Below the pieces are notes generated by a model. It did not search any database, was not told the origin of the DNA, and saw only the letters and a program-made list of their open reading frames with translations. Positions 7,951-16,400 of a DNA stretch of 64,000 nt are shown one piece after another. Each line of letters opens with the position of its first letter. Position 1 is the first letter of the stretch. The translations under genes and the position numbers were made by a program. Source of the stretch: Pseudomonas fluorescens (lineage in GTDB: Bacteria > Pseudomonadota > Gammaproteobacteria > Pseudomonadales > Pseudomonadaceae); NCBI RefSeq assembly GCF_001307275.1, contig NZ_CP012831.1:2720501-2784500 (forward strand), given 5' to 3'.

Positions 7951-10071
7951 TCAGAACATCATCCGCCACTGCCCCATCAGCGCGCCGTTGCGATTGTCCT
8001 GGCCGGTTTCACCCTGGTAGCTCACCCCCAATGTGTGTCGTGGCGAAACGGCCAGGTCCAGGCCGGCTTCCAGGAGCAAGCTGTCCCGGTCCAGCTCGAT
8101 GCCCTCGACGGTATAGGCCTTGCCGCCGTCGACCAGGCGTTGCCGAGAACTGCCTCGGACGTCGCCATAGAGGTGTTTCCAGCCGACATTCAGGCGCGGC
8201 GTCAACCGCGCTCCCTGGTCAAGAACGAAGGGGCGGGCGAGGTGCAGGCCCAGCTCGCTGGTGTAGTGGTCTTGGGTCTGGCTCTCGAACCGCAGCGCCG
8301 CGTCGCCACCTTTCTCCGTGAAGCGATCGCGTTGGTAGCGCTGGTAACCCAACTGGACATAGGGCTCGATATCGAAATGCCCGACGTCCAGGTTGTAGCC
8401 GACTTGCCCGAAGACCTGCTGCGTGTTGGCGTCGTAACGACCTTTGAGTCGATCGCTGAAACCGTTGAAAGCCACGTGGCGCTTGGTGCTGCCGTCGTGA
8501 TCGCCATACACCGCGCCCAGGCGTAGCGCCAGCGGCCCATCCTGGCGCAAGGCATAGGCGCCGACATGCCAACTGTCGAGCCGGCCATCGAATCGATGAC
8601 CGTCCAGCCGGGTCTCGCTCTTGGCGCCGATGACCCCCAAGCGCCAAGTCGGGTTGATCGCCCAGTCGGCTCCCAGCAGCAAACCGGTTGTCGAATGCTT
8701 TAGCGCGTAGTCGTCCAGATGCTTACCAATGCGGCCACTGTTGCCGATGGCCTGGACCCAGACCTGCCCATTGCCATGGGCGCTCTGCGAAGTGTTCTGG
8801 CCCATGGCCGCGAGTATCCCGGTGCTGATGGGCGCGACACTGCTCAGGGTAGCGTTGCCCAGGTCAGCTGTGTCGTATCCGCTCAACTGGTCGAGGGCAT
8901 CGGCGGCGGTGACCCGGTTGCTGCCGAGCAGGGCGTTGATGGCGGCGTTGGGTTTGGGGCCCGGTTGGGTGGTTTGCGCTTGGCTGGCGGGAGTGGGCGT
9001 GGCGCGGGCGATTTTTGCGGGTTCCGCGGGCTTGGGTGTGACGTGATGGGGTGGCGGCTCGGTGGCAGGCGGTTGTGGGGCTGTTGCCGTGACGACGTGT
9101 TCTGAGGCCGGCGCCAGGATGCTGGCTGCAAGTGCCTGGCCGCTATCAGTGGTCGCGGCCTGTTCGAGCGGGACATTGTTACGTGTGTAGGTCAGGCCGA
9201 CCTGTTTTCCTGTGGTGTAGTCCACTGTAGCCGTCATGTACGCAAGGTCATTGACGATCTTCCCGAATTCCCCCTCGACCGTATCCGCGTCGATCACGAT
9301 GTGTCTGCTCGTGTCGATGTATTCGCCCGGTACGGCTGCGATTTTCAAGATGGCATTGTCCAGGGTGGCGGTGCCGCCGACCTTGATCGTGGCGCTGCCT
9401 TTCTTTGCGTCGATGCCATAGACCAGCGTCGCGCCCTTGGAAAACCTGAGGTCGTTGACCACTGAAGGGGCGCCCATGTCAGGGCCGACTTCCAGCGAGC
9501 CCGCTACGTCCAGCGCGTCGACCGTTCCGCTGCCGCTGAACCTGGCCTTTTTCCCCACGAAGACCGGCCCGGCGACGAAGCCCTGGTTCGCGAACTCACC
9601 CAGGACGTGAACCGCACCACCGATACGGCCGGTGTTGATCAATTTGGCGTTCGAATCAATCAGGCTGCGGCTGTCGAAATCCTTGCCGTTCGACCATTCG
9701 CCTCGCTTCAAATACACATCCTGGATATTGCGTATCTCGCCTAACTCGCCGCCCTTGGCGATCTCCAGTTGCAAGACATTGGCACCGCCGCCACCGTCGG
9801 TGAGCCCGATGAGTTCGCCTTGCCTGCTGACAACCACCAGATCATTGCTGTCGTCCTTGGACAGGGGCGTTTCCCGGGCTTTGATGACTCTATCGATATT
9901 TGTATCCGGCTTATCCGCGAACGCCTTGAGACGAGCCTGCATCTCGGCGGTTGTTTCGAAGGGGCGGGTTTCCCCGGTAACTGGCTGAGCTGTCGAAACC
10001 TCGGCACAGCCAAGTACCAAGGCTATGGCCAGCGCGAGGTGTTGGGGCAGGAACAGGTGTTGGGTAGGCAT
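7951..10071 (-). CDS. Autotransporter with C-terminal beta-barrel
   Basis: 706-aa type Va secretion protein. Residues 1-28 (from MPTQHLFLPQ) form a Sec signal peptide with an ALAIALVLG core. The passenger (about 30-330) has the beta-helix style of pertactin-like autotransporters, with repeated short Gly/Asn/Val strands and the 'DNAILKI...GEYIDTSRHIVIDAD' type of C-terminal segment. A Pro/Thr/Ala-rich linker spans about 330-370, then the autotransporter beta-domain (about 434-706) ends in the aromatic outer-membrane signature WRMMF. I chose ATG 10071 because it opens the signal peptide; an upstream in-frame ATG (10116) would add 15 charged residues. No catalytic motif is evident in the passenger, so adhesion or surface function is more likely than protease or lipase activity. 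Its ribosome binding site lies in a perfect hairpin. Confidence 0.88.
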   Translation of the reverse strand: MPTQHLFLPQHLALAIALVLGCAEVSTAQPVTGETRPFETTAEMQARLKAFADKPDTNIDRVIKARETPLSKDDSNDLVVVSRQGELIGLTDGGGGANVLQLEIAKGGELGEIRNIQDVYLKRGEWSNGKDFDSRSLIDSNAKLINTGRIGGAVHVLGEFANQGFVAGPVFVGKKARFSGSGTVDALDVAGSLEVGPDMGAPSVVNDLRFSKGATLVYGIDAKKGSATIKVGGTATLDNAILKIAAVPGEYIDTSRHIVIDADTVEGEFGKIVNDLAYMTATVDYTTGKQVGLTYTRNNVPLEQAATTDSGQALAASILAPASEHVVTATAPQPPATEPPPHHVTPKPAEPAKIARATPTPASQAQTTQPGPKPNAAINALLGSNRVTAADALDQLSGYDTADLGNATLSSVAPISTGILAAMGQNTSQSAHGNGQVWVQAIGNSGRIGKHLDDYALKHSTTGLLLGADWAINPTWRLGVIGAKSETRLDGHRFDGRLDSWHVGAYALRQDGPLALRLGAVYGDHDGSTKRHVAFNGFSDRLKGRYDANTQQVFGQVGYNLDVGHFDIEPYVQLGYQRYQRDRFTEKGGDAALRFESQTQDHYTSELGLHLARPFVLDQGARLTPRLNVGWKHLYGDVRGSSRQRLVDGGKAYTVEGIELDRDSLLLEAGLDLAVSPRHTLGVSYQGETGQDNRNGALMGQWRMMF

Positions 10072-10075
10072 CGAA

Positions 10076-10101
10076 TGCGACCTCTCATGAAGGAGGTCGC
10101 A
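10076..10101 (-). promoter_or_regulatory. Perfect hairpin sequestering the autotransporter ribosome binding site
   Basis: TGCGACCTC (10076-10084) and GAGGTCGCA (10093-10101) pair perfectly over nine bases with an 8-nt loop. On the leftward mRNA the 3' arm contains the GAGG Shine-Dalgarno sequence, nine bases before the ATG at 10071. Such a structure could limit translation until melted or bound by a factor. The structure is seen; a regulatory role is inference. Confidence 0.55.
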
Positions 10102-10349
10102 CTTTAAAAATTTCACCCTGGGCGGCGATGCCAGCCACTTTCTCGCCGTGGGAAAGATTCGGCGGATGAAATCTGTAGGCTGCTTGTGCTGCGATCAGCG
10201 TGGCGGTTCGTTGGCTTTCATGGTTCGAAGCTTTGCCTTACAGCCCGTACGGACCTTTCTATTTGACCGGCATTTGACGGAGCAATGCCTCACCACTCGG
10301 CACCTCGCCTAGGCTCGGTGTGCATGGTTAGAAATGAACGCGTATCTCC

Positions 10350-10442
10350 TGTGGGAGCGAGCTTGCTCGCGATGGCGGTGAGGCAGCTTGCGATGATGTT
10401 GGCTGTGCCTACGTCATCGCGAGCAAGCTCTCTCCCACAGGT
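10350..10442. repeat. REPIN, GTGGGAGCGAGC family
   Basis: Two inverted GTGGGAGCGAGCTTGCTCGCGA-type arms, about 20 bases each, separated by about 45 bases. The region from 10102 to 10349 holds no gene that I can support. Confidence 0.85.
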
Positions 10443-10492
10443 TTTTGTACCGTGCCATGTGAGTGAGTCATACCGGCAACGCTGGCAACGGC

Positions 10493-11326
10493 TCAGCGGT
10501 TATTCAGATACGCCTTCCCATAATGCCGCTCCATCCGCGCCTGGATCAGCTCCAGCGCAATGGACATCAACCAGTAAATGATCGCCGCCGTGGTGAGCAT
10601 TTCGATGTAGCGATAGCTGGAACGACCATAGGACTGCGCCAGGAACATCACCTCCCAGACCCCCATCACCGAGATCAGCGAAGAATCCTTGAGCATCGAG
10701 ATGAATTGGTTGGTGGTCGGCGGGATGATGGTGCGCATGGCCTGGGGCAGGGTGACGCGCCAGAAGATCACGGTTTCGCTCAGGCCCAGGGCGAGGGAGG
10801 CTTCGCGTTGGCCGTTGGGGACGCCGAGGATGCCGGCGCGGAAGATTTCGCTCAGGTAGGCGCCGTAGTTCAGCGACAGGGCGATGATCCCGGCGGCGAT
10901 GGCGCCCGGGACCACGCCCAGTTGGGGCAGGCCCAGGTAGATCAGCAGGATCTGGATCAGCAGGGGCGTGCCGCGAAAGAACGACGCGTAGAAACTGGCG
11001 ATGCCGAACGCCACCGCACTGCTGGACAGCCGCGCCAGGGCGGTGATGAAGCCCAGCAATGACGAGGCGACGATCGAGCACAGGCACAGGAACAACGTCA
11101 GCACCGCACCCTGCAAAAAGCCATTGGGCGCCAGGTGCACACCCAACAGGTTCGGCAGTTTGTCGAGGATGATGGAGAACTTCAGGTCGAAGCTCAGGAA
11201 GAAGCTCGCGAACAGCACCAGCATGGCCGCCCAGGTCAGGTACAGCCGGGTGCGAAAACCGAAGATTTTTTGCAGGCGTGACTCAGCCACCGATGGCGGT
11301 GGCTGAGGGGGTGGAAAAGAAGTCAT
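10493..11326 (-). CDS. Amino-acid ABC transporter permease (His/Glu/Gln type)
   Basis: 277-aa inner-membrane permease of the HisMQ type. A short proline-rich cytoplasmic N-terminus is followed by a first membrane helix (about 25-45) and the transporter core, with the EAA loop visible as EASLALGLSETVIFWRVTLPQAMR and the preceding GAYLSEIFRAGI. The start at 11326 overlaps the stop codon of the upstream binding-protein gene as ATGA, so the two are translationally coupled; the longer frame from 11350 would run further into that gene. No ATPase gene is found beside it; the ATPase must be encoded elsewhere or shared. Substrate cannot be read from sequence, but polar amino acids are typical. Confidence 0.9.
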   Translation of the reverse strand: MTSFPPPQPPPSVAESRLQKIFGFRTRLYLTWAAMLVLFASFFLSFDLKFSIILDKLPNLLGVHLAPNGFLQGAVLTLFLCLCSIVASSLLGFITALARLSSSAVAFGIASFYASFFRGTPLLIQILLIYLGLPQLGVVPGAIAAGIIALSLNYGAYLSEIFRAGILGVPNGQREASLALGLSETVIFWRVTLPQAMRTIIPPTTNQFISMLKDSSLISVMGVWEVMFLAQSYGRSSYRYIEMLTTAAIIYWLMSIALELIQARMERHYGKAYLNNR

Positions 11327-12144
11327 TGGGTGATGTCGGCGCCGATCCATTTTTGCGAGAGTTTGCTCAAGGTGCCGTCCTGTTTCAACTGGGCGAAGAC
11401 TTCACGCACCTTGCTGTCCCATTGGGCGTCGCCTTTTTCGATGGCCACCGAGTTCGGTTCTGAATAGAGCGGCTCGCCGGCCAGCTTGAAGCGCTTGTCT
11501 TCGGTCAGGCGCGGCTGTGCCGTCACCAGGTTGGTCAGCACTGCGTCCAGGCGCACCCCGGCGCCCAGGCCCAGGTCCTGGAACGCCACGTTGTCGGTGT
11601 CGTACGGGGCGATCTGCACGTCCTCGAACGGATAGCTCAGTTGGGTATCCTCGGCGCCTTCGATCACCAGGTTCTTGTTCAGGTAGCTTTCGTAGCTGGA
11701 GGCGCTGGTGAGGCCGACTTTCTTGCCACTCAAGTCCTTGGCGCCGTGGATACGGTCGTCCTTGGCGTTGACCACGATCACCGCGGGCGAAGCGTAGTAC
11801 TGCACCGGGAAGTCGAACACTTCGGCGCGGGCCTTGCTCGGCGTCATGGAGCAGATGCAGATGTCATAGCGCCCGCTCCAGTGACCGGCCGCGATCACGT
11901 CCCAGGACGGCGTCTCCAGGCGCAGCTTCACCCCCAGTTTCTGCGCCACGGCCTTGGCCACGTCGACGTCGAACCCGTCGAGCTGGTTCTGATCGTTGAG
12001 GAACGAGAAGGGCGGATAGCTTTCCATCAATACGCCGACCAGTTCTTTTTTCTGTTCGATGCGATCCAGCGTGGCACCGGCAAACGCTTGCGAAGAGGCG
12101 GCCAGCAGCGTCAGGCCCAGGGCCAGCAATGGTTGTCGTTTCAT
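11323..12144 (-). CDS. Amino-acid ABC transporter substrate-binding protein
   Basis: 273-aa periplasmic protein of SBP family 3. A signal peptide with an LALGLTLLAASSQAFA core is cleaved near residue 22. The ligand-binding fold is recognisable from MESYPPFSF, DGFDVDVAKAVAQKLG, and the Arg-containing SMTPSKAR segment that usually contacts the amino-acid carboxylate. It is the first gene of a two-gene leftward operon with the permease. The divergent neighbour is a homocysteine S-methyltransferase family gene, which hints at a sulfur-containing or methylated amino acid as ligand; that is inference from context only. Confidence 0.9.
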   Translation of the reverse strand: MKRQPLLALGLTLLAASSQAFAGATLDRIEQKKELVGVLMESYPPFSFLNDQNQLDGFDVDVAKAVAQKLGVKLRLETPSWDVIAAGHWSGRYDICICSMTPSKARAEVFDFPVQYYASPAVIVVNAKDDRIHGAKDLSGKKVGLTSASSYESYLNKNLVIEGAEDTQLSYPFEDVQIAPYDTDNVAFQDLGLGAGVRLDAVLTNLVTAQPRLTEDKRFKLAGEPLYSEPNSVAIEKGDAQWDSKVREVFAQLKQDGTLSKLSQKWIGADITQ

Positions 12145-12242
12145 GTGAGGGCCCTGTTAGAAAAATAAGTTGTAGTTCTCTGAATGGTGCGTATTAAATA
12201 GTTATAAGAACAACTCTGGTAGTGAGTATTTTTCATAAGCTT

Positions 12243-13157
12243 ATGAGTGAATCGCATATGGGCGCAGCAACGACAGTCATTCTCGATGGCGGCATGGGCC
12301 GCGAACTGCAACGCCGGGGCGCGCCGTTCCGCCAGCCCGAGTGGTCGGCCCTGGCCTTGAGCGAAGCGCCCCAGGCGGTAGAAGCCGTGCACGCGGCCTA
12401 CATCGCCAGCGGCGCCAACGTGATCACCAGCAACAGCTATGCGGTGGTGCCGTTCCATATTGGCGAAGCGCGTTTCGCCGCCGAAGGCCAGGCCCTGGCC
12501 GCATTGGCTGGCGAGTTGGCGCAACGGGCGGTGCAGGCCTCAGGCAAAGCGGTGCGCGTGGCCGGGTCGCTGCCGCCGCTGTTCGGTTCCTATCGGCCGG
12601 ACCTGTTCGACGCTTCCCGCGCCAGTGAACTGTTGGCGCCCCTGGTAAACGGTTTGGCCCCCCATATCGATTTGTGGCTGGCCGAGACTCAAAGCTCGAC
12701 CGTTGAAGCGCGGGCGATACACGCCGGGTTGCCGAAGGACGGCAAGCCGTTCTGGCTGTCGTTCACCCTGAAAGACGAAGACACCGATGAAGTGCCGCGC
12801 CTGCGCTCCGGCGAACCGGTGGCAGACGCCGCGGCAGTGGCGGCCGAACTGGGCGTCGAAGTGCTGTTGTTCAACTGCAGCCAACCGGAAGTGATCGGCG
12901 CGGCGATTGACGCTGCCCGTGAAACCTTCGAGCGCCTGGGCGTGGCGATCCACATCGGCGCCTACGCCAACGCCTTTCCGCCGCAACCCAAAGAAGCGAC
13001 CGCCAACGACGGGTTGGACCCGCTGCGCGAAGACCTCGATCCACCGGGTTATCTGCAATGGGCGGCGGACTGGCGCAAGCGCGGGGCCAGCCATTTGGGC
13101 GGCTGCTGCGGGATCGGGCCGGAGCATATTGCGGTATTGGCACAGCAACTGGGTTGA
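12243..13157 (+). CDS. Homocysteine S-methyltransferase family protein
   Basis: Predicted to move a methyl group from a donor such as S-methylmethionine to homocysteine, giving methionine (MmuM-like). About 304 aa, one TIM-barrel domain; it opens with the typical LDGGMGRELQRRG segment, and the zinc-binding cysteines are present as FNCS in the middle and GGCCGIGP near the C-terminus. ATG 12243 lies inside a perfect 12-bp palindrome CATAAGCTTATG; ATG 12258 is an alternative and no strong ribosome binding site decides. Divergent from an amino-acid ABC binding protein gene with only about 100 bases between, suggesting joint regulation and import of a methyl donor or related amino acid. Confidence 0.85.
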   Translation: MSESHMGAATTVILDGGMGRELQRRGAPFRQPEWSALALSEAPQAVEAVHAAYIASGANVITSNSYAVVPFHIGEARFAAEGQALAALAGELAQRAVQASGKAVRVAGSLPPLFGSYRPDLFDASRASELLAPLVNGLAPHIDLWLAETQSSTVEARAIHAGLPKDGKPFWLSFTLKDEDTDEVPRLRSGEPVADAAAVAAELGVEVLLFNCSQPEVIGAAIDAARETFERLGVAIHIGAYANAFPPQPKEATANDGLDPLREDLDPPGYLQWAADWRKRGASHLGGCCGIGPEHIAVLAQQLG

Positions 13158-13212
13158 GCCGTCTGGCGATGTCGGCAGATGAATGAATCAATCGTCAAAA
13201 CGATGCAAAGCT

Positions 13213-13304
13213 TGTGGGAGCAAAGCTTGCTCGCGAGTGGATAAGTCAGTCGACACCGGTACTGGCTCGTGCCCAGCAATCGCGAGCAAGCTTTGCTCCC
13301 ACGG
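13213..13304. repeat. REPIN, GTGGGAGCAAAGC variant
   Basis: Two inverted arms, GTGGGAGCAAAGCTTGCTCG at 13214 and its reverse complement ending at 13302, separated by about 43 bases, in the region between the methyltransferase and the giant toxin-like gene. Confidence 0.85.
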
Positions 13305-13440
13305 GGCTGTGGCTTAGCTGAGCGACATCCGCGATTACGTTTTTCGTTGAATGACGTAGCCAAGCCATACATATGTATGCCGTTTCGGGTCGAACGGCGC
13401 GATAGGGTCCGGACTCTTCAATCAGAACCGGACCATTCAG

Positions 13441-16400
13441 ATGGCTACTTTCTCCAAAGGCGACCCGGCCAACGCCGTCGTCCCCCAGGGCGAACCGCTC
13501 AGCGCCCAGGCAAAGGTGCAACTCAGGCAACTGGAGTTGCTGGACACCAACCAGATTCAACTCACCCGGTTGTTTGCAGGCCTTCCCACGTTCGACGGGG
13601 TGCTTGGGAACCTGCTGGTCAGCCTGCTCAAGGCGAAGATTCCCGCCGACAGATTCCGCCCATCGCTGCTCGCGGATATCGATCCGGATAACTGCTACGT
13701 GAACCGCTTCACCAAGGACCAGGCCGGTGGCCGCACCCTGACGTCCTCGGAGCGTTTCACCGATGTCCTGCACAACGGTTTGCTCAGCGACACCGCGCCT
13801 GACTTCACGAACGGTGGCGTCGGCTTCTTCACCCGTCCGGACTCGCTGGAGGAGGCCGACAGCGTATTCGCCCGGCAACCGGACGCGCAGATGCGACGGG
13901 CCTTGGAGTCGGTGTTCCATTTTCCCCGGCCCACCGCGAACGAGCGGGTAATACGTCAGTTCCGTGACGAGCTGGCGCGCTTTCGCCAGGGCAAGAACCG
14001 GGGCGACACCAGCGAGGCGACCGCACCGTCCACGGCTGAAGCGGTCCTCGCCCAATTGCTTTCCCAACGATTCCTGCACCTGTTCAACTTGTATAAAGCC
14101 GATCGGGATCCTGCCGCTCCACTCACCCAAGCCGCGCGAATCCAGCAGGCCGATGACGATCGCCTGCTGGACCTCATCACCACCCATCCTTCCCAGGCTG
14201 ACAGGAACCGGCTGCTACGGGCGCCCATTCCCCATGTCTATGCCGTCCTGCTCGACCAGGGCATGGCCTCACCGCAGAAATGGCCCGCGGCGATGGTGAT
14301 CAAGTTCACCGACAGGCAGTCGCTGTTCCTGTACTCCCTGGAGCACGGGCTGCAGCGATTTCGTTCATTCCAGGATCTGGTCGCTCACGTGCGGCCCAGC
14401 GTCCAGGGCCAGGAACGCACGATCCTGGATATCTCCGTGGAGCTGTCCGGGCATGTCTTTGAAGTGGCGTCGGCGGACCTGTTGCAGAGCCAAAGCGCTG
14501 CGCTGGACAGGGCCCTGAATGCGCCAGGCAACGAAACCCTCGCCGTGCGCGTGTTCGCTCAACGAGCCGAAGACGCCTTGGGTTTGCCCATGTTGTCCTT
14601 GGCCGGGCCACTGGCGACTCGTCAGGAAACCCTGGCGGAGAACCGTCGCCCCGGCTTCTACAAAATGGCGACGTTTGCCGAGCAGGCCCGCTATCGCCGT
14701 CTGGAAGGGCAGGTATTCCAGGCGGTCTATGCACTGGGCAGCGATATTCCGACGCTGGTGCAATTCACTCGCCAGAAGATCAGGCAATACCTGCAGCGAA
14801 CCATCCATCCGCGCCTGGACCTGGATCCTGATCGAACCATGATCCGGTTGTCCTTCGGTGATGCAGCCAACCCGAGACAGTCGCGGGTCAGCAGCCTGAC
14901 CCAGTTGATGCTCGATAACCTGCGCCCGCCGCAGTACCCCAACGCCATGCGCGAAGTGCTGGCGGTCCAGCTGGTCGATAAGCATGGACAACGCGTGCGC
15001 CACCCGGCGAGCGGTTTTCTGATCACCTTGACGGGCGGTGAGCTGGCGAAGATGGCGTCGAGCATCGATGCCGGTGGCAACTACGAAATTCTGCTTCGCG
15101 AGCAAATGAACCAGCCTCGATACAAGGCTGCTTGGCAGACCGCCTACCGCGCCAGTCTGGAGTTCAAAGGCTACGAGGCGGTGCTCAAGGGCGACGAAGT
15201 GTTCAAGGCCACTGTGATCGATGAAGTTTGCGACCCACCCAAATCGCAAAAGCTGGTCGCGCAATGGCTGGAAGCGGTCTTGCAAGCGCCCAGCGCTGCG
15301 AAACGTGCGCTGGTAGGTGGGCGCAGGGTGCACGTCCATGGCCTGCTGCTGGGCGGAACCGTCGGTTTGCAACGTGGCACCATCGGCAACGCGGTCACCA
15401 TTGACGGCGCGCTGATCCTTTCAGACCAGAGCGGGCCGGACATCAAGGGGACCGTGGGCGTTTACTTCCCGGACAGTCCTCATGGCAATGACCTTCACGA
15501 ATTCGCCGACCTGAGCGATGGCGTCACAGGGTTGCTGCAAGAGCAAGAGTGGCGAGCGTATTTCCGCTCGCGCATTTCGACCCTCGACCAGGAGGAGATC
15601 AAGCGTGCGCTGGGCCAGCACCGCGGTCGGCCACTGATCCGTGGCTATCTGCTCAACGGCGATGTACTTGAAGAGCTTCACCGGGCCCACGTCAATTTCC
15701 ACAGTGCCTACGCTGACCACCGCTCCAACAGCAACCGCGATATCGGCCTGCAAACCGCGGCGCGGATCGTGATGATGGTGGTGGAGATCGTCATGGACCT
15801 GGCCGGCCTGCTGCTGATTCCCGGGTTCCAGCTGCTCACGCGTGCCATCCGCACGGGCCTGTTGGTGGTCAAGACCGGCGGGGTTCCGACGGACCTGGCA
15901 ACGCTGGTATTCGTCCATCGGGTGGCAAACACCCGCACCACGACAGGCTTCGGCGGCGTGAGCGTCAACTTGCGAGGGCAGGCCTCATTCCGGGCAATAA
16001 CGGCGCAGCAGAGCCAGGCTGAAGCATCGATCGGATTGCCCCTGGAAGAGGCGCTTTATCGCCGTTATGCCGTGGCGGATACCACGCTGATCCAGAGCCT
16101 GCCAGCCGATGCCCAGGGCTTCTATCGACCGGTGATTACCGATGGCGCCACCGGCAGCGTGACCCGGCCTGTGTTCGTACGCCAACCTGATGGGACGGTG
16201 TTCCGGGTCCACGACAACACGCCGATCAGGGCTACCGAGGCCAACATCGTCGACCCTGTCACGGGGGTGAACATTCGCTCCAGTGGCGTGATGCGCAGCA
16301 CCGTGGCGCGCGCGCCCGATGGTGAGTGGCGTGCCGTAGGGTTTGGCATGGGCGGGGGCAAACGGTCGCAGCCAGGTTCCCCTGAAGCGGGCCCGTCGGC

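Noticed and set aside
5915..7969. 684-codon open frame opposite pycB
   Set aside because: It lies entirely antisense to an unmistakable carboxyltransferase gene, is rich in His, Gly and Arg in the way typical of GC-rich shadow frames, and has no recognisable domain or ribosome binding site.
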